NCBI GenBank assembly: GCA_963974055.1 | Contig: CAXBCP010000044.1 | Location: 1 to 31,717, forward strand | DNA length: 31,717 bases | Reading direction: 5' to 3' | Source: CAXBCP01 sp963974055 | Lineage (GTDB): Bacteria; Pseudomonadota; Alphaproteobacteria; MPNO01; UBA830 | Shown here: piece after piece, positions 29,774 through 31,717 of the stretch | How the letters are laid out: each line of letters begins with the position of its first letter | How positions within the stretch are numbered: position 1 is the first letter of the stretch | Made by a program: the position numbers and the translations under genes | The notes under the pieces: generated by a model | Told to the model about the DNA's origin: nothing | Database searches by the model: none | Seen by the model: only the letters and a program-made list of their open reading frames with translations

Positions 29774-30898
29774 CTAGTCGCCCCAGATGTCCTTCGCGGT
29801 GTCTACGACAAGTTTCAGCTTCGCGATTTCGTCATCCACCGTGATCTGGTTGCCGAGATGATCGCTGGCGAAACCGCACTGCGGGCTGAGGCCGAGATTG
29901 TCGAGATCGGCGAATTTACCTGCTTCTTCGATGCGTTTTTTCAGTTCGTCCCCGGTTTCGATTTCGGGTGTCTTTGTCGATACCAGGCCGAGGATCGCGG
30001 TCTTGTTCTTGGGCAGGAATTTGAGCGGTGAAAAATCGCCGGCGCGCGGGCTGTCGTATTCCATGAAATAACAGTCGGCGTTGATCTTGTTGAACAGCGT
30101 ATCGGCGACCAGGTCGTAGCTGCCTTCGGCCTGCCAGTAGCTCTGCTTGTTGCCGCGGCACAGATGAATGCCGAGGCGCATGCCTTCCGGCTTGCCCTCG
30201 ATTACCCGGTTCATGATATCGCTGTACAGGGCCAGCAGGTCCTTCCAGTCGTCGCCGCGTTCTTTCAGCGCCGCCTGGATGGACGGGTCGGAAAACTTGG
30301 CGAACGCGGTTTCGTCGAGCTGCACGTATTCGCATCCCGCATCGTCCAGCGCTGCGAGTTCGTTGTGAAACGCATCCACGATGTCGTCCCAGAAAAGGTC
30401 CATGTCGTCATAGACGACCTTGCTGATATTGCCGGCGCCGCCGAAGAAATGGAGCACGCAGGGACCGGGCAGGGTGACCTTTACGGTCTGGCTGGTCAGC
30501 TCGTCGACGAAGGTGAAGTCCTCGTCGTTGATCGGGTGGGTCCAGTACAGGCGCGACGCGATCTTCACGCGGGCCGCGCCGACGGTCTCCCCCTTGTCGT
30601 TGGTATAGTCCCAGCCCTTTTCGGCATTGCGATCGAATTCGAGCCCGCCGAGGCGTTCGAAGAAATGGGAAAAATACGTATGCCGCCGGAATTCGCCGTC
30701 GGTGACGACTTCCAGTCCGACGTCTTCCTGCAGCCGCACGATGTCGCGAATCGCAAGATCCTCGATCTCGCGCAGTTCCTGTTCGTCGATCGTCCCGGAT
30801 TCGTGGTCCAGGCGTGCATCGATCAGTTCCTGCGGACGTAAAAGGCTGCCGATATGTTCGGCACGAAAGGGTGGGTCGATAGGTCGTTTGTCGGTCAT
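29774..30898 (-). CDS. MetE-core family methyltransferase (cobalamin-independent methionine synthase-like)
   Basis: A 374-residue protein equivalent to the C-terminal catalytic barrel of MetE, without the N-terminal half. Zinc ligands of MetE are recognisable: His245 and Cys247 (I-H-L-C-R-G-N), Glu280 (F-M-E-Y-D) and Cys341 (S-P-Q-C-G-F). The N-terminus R-A-E-H-I-G-S-L-L-R-P and V-T-D-G-E-F-R-R also fit. Such short enzymes take methyl from other donors than polyglutamated methyltetrahydrofolate, or have unknown substrates, so methionine synthesis is not assured. Single gene, start at 30898; a gap of ~160 bases separates it from the thermonuclease-like gene. Confidence 0.88.
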   Translation of the reverse strand: MTDKRPIDPPFRAEHIGSLLRPQELIDARLDHESGTIDEQELREIEDLAIRDIVRLQEDVGLEVVTDGEFRRHTYFSHFFERLGGLEFDRNAEKGWDYTNDKGETVGAARVKIASRLYWTHPINDEDFTFVDELTSQTVKVTLPGPCVLHFFGGAGNISKVVYDDMDLFWDDIVDAFHNELAALDDAGCEYVQLDETAFAKFSDPSIQAALKERGDDWKDLLALYSDIMNRVIEGKPEGMRLGIHLCRGNKQSYWQAEGSYDLVADTLFNKINADCYFMEYDSPRAGDFSPLKFLPKNKTAILGLVSTKTPEIETGDELKKRIEEAGKFADLDNLGLSPQCGFASDHLGNQITVDDEIAKLKLVVDTAKDIWGD

Positions 30899-31058
30899 TA
30901 TTGCCCCAGAGAAAGTCCGGCAGATGGTAAGGAAAAACCGGGGCGCAGGTCAACGGTGTCGCGTGTTACACTTTTGGGTCCCTGCCTGGTCCCTGCCGCG
31001 GTGAATTTTGCGGCAGGTCGGTGCCGTTCCGTCGTCGGCGTCTTCCGTTCGTATTCCG

Positions 31059-31571
31059 TTACCGGCCGGGCCGCCATTCCCAGGGCAGGGTAAACTCGCC
31101 GACCCACAGCCCGGCCTTCGCCCGGCGGGCGGCTTGTTCCTCCGGCGCGTAAACATTCGACTGCGGCCGATAGGCGAGGGCCCATCCCTGTCTGACCATC
31201 GCCGCGCCGATATCCGGGCCGTTACCGCCGGCCAGCCGGCAGACGGCAAGGACGCGCCCGTCCAGCGTGCCGGGCTTCGGGGCGCAATATACCCATTGGC
31301 GTTCGACGATTGCCGACAGGGCGAAATCCGCGTTCTGGCCGCAGGACCATGCTCTGCCCGCGGCTGTACAGGTCTGGGCGGTGGCCGGCGCATCGATGCC
31401 GAACAGCCGGATCTGCTGGCGGTCGATCTCGATGATATCGCCGCCGATCACGCGGGCCTTGCCGACGATCGCCTCGGCCGCCGCCGCCGGCGGGGCGGAG
31501 GCCATGCTCGATACCGGCAGGACAAGGAGGATGGAAAACAGGCGTGCGCGCCGGGGCAGAAATCGGGACAT
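31059..31571 (-). CDS. Thermonuclease-family (SNase-like) exported protein with altered active site
   Basis: A 170-residue protein with a signal peptide (about 1-32, ending A-A-A-A-E) and a single SNase-like OB-fold domain: I-R-L-F-G-I-D-A-P (54-62), a C-x(8)-C pair (68, 77), G-R-V-L-A-V-C (105-111) and the late V-R-Q-G-W-A-L-A-Y motif. Of the catalytic residues of staphylococcal nuclease, Arg35 (here Arg55), Asp40 (Asp60) and Arg87 (Arg106) are kept, but the general base Glu43 is Ala63 (P-A-T-A-Q instead of P-E-x-x-Q). It may be inactive or act differently. Upstream of the tRNA-Pro gene, on the opposite strand. Confidence 0.88.
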   Translation of the reverse strand: MSRFLPRRARLFSILLVLPVSSMASAPPAAAAEAIVGKARVIGGDIIEIDRQQIRLFGIDAPATAQTCTAAGRAWSCGQNADFALSAIVERQWVYCAPKPGTLDGRVLAVCRLAGGNGPDIGAAMVRQGWALAYRPQSNVYAPEEQAARRAKAGLWVGEFTLPWEWRPGR

Positions 31572-31640
31572 CGGGAATCCTAACGCGATCAGTTGCCGTT
31601 TCCGTTAAAGCGCTATAGAAACTGCGCCGTATACCATCGT

Positions 31641-31717
<77 letters not shown>

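Noticed and set aside
31593..31635. Promoter of the tRNA-Pro gene
   Set aside because: TTGCCG and CTATAG are only 14 bases apart, and the alternative GTATAC is too close to the tRNA; no convincing pair.

Overview
The window reads as chromosomal DNA of a GC-rich alphaproteobacterium, probably Rhodospirillales-like (inference). The pointers are a fused TrpE(G) anthranilate synthase with a tryptophan-rich leader peptide, a split Mrp-type antiporter operon, heavy use of TGATG/ATGA stop-start overlaps, and a PEP-CTERM-type surface protein. I see no phage, IS element, integrase or CRISPR array.

Layout. 1-4.5 kb (minus strand): the N-terminal part of a CoxG-like protein, a hybrid histidine kinase with a periplasmic ABC-substrate-binding-type sensor, and a two-gene class III extradiol dioxygenase (LigB-like, LigA-like). 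4.6-7.1 kb (plus): trpL leader peptide, transcription attenuator, trpE(G), terminator. 7.4-8.3 kb (minus): DMT/EamA permease. 8.5-16.0 kb (minus): ten-gene Mrp/Mbh-like cation/proton antiporter operon in the order E-F-G-MbhD/E-B-C-D-(A/NuoL-like)-small membrane protein-D, with almost every junction overlapping. 16.3-16.9 kb (plus): double cold-shock-domain protein. 17.0-19.6 kb (minus): TPP riboswitch followed by thiZ-thiX-thiY, a hydroxymethylpyrimidine-type ABC importer. 19.7-20.6 kb: DUF192 protein and a small secreted protein. 20.9-26.5 kb (minus): a likely aromatic-catabolism cluster with a fused LigB-LigA dioxygenase, an FAD monooxygenase, an orphan molybdenum hydroxylase large subunit and an enoyl-CoA hydratase-like protein. 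26.8-27.6 kb (plus): PEP-CTERM-type protein behind a consensus sigma-54 promoter. 27.6-31.7 kb: DUF2461 protein, xanthine phosphoribosyltransferase, lipoprotein, MetE-core methyltransferase, thermonuclease-like protein, and tRNA-Pro(TGG) at the very end.

How it works together. Three regulatory RNAs or promoters can be read in detail: the trp attenuator, in which three mutually exclusive hairpins are visible; the TPP riboswitch, with a sigma-70 promoter placed just ahead of it; and the -24/-12 promoter of the PEP-CTERM gene. The least conventional parts are the 20.9-26.5 kb cluster, where a molybdopterin subunit lacks its usual FAD and 2Fe-2S partner genes, and the Mrp operon, which has three NuoL/M/N-type subunits, no full-length MrpA, and an unfamiliar 96-residue membrane protein between two of them.
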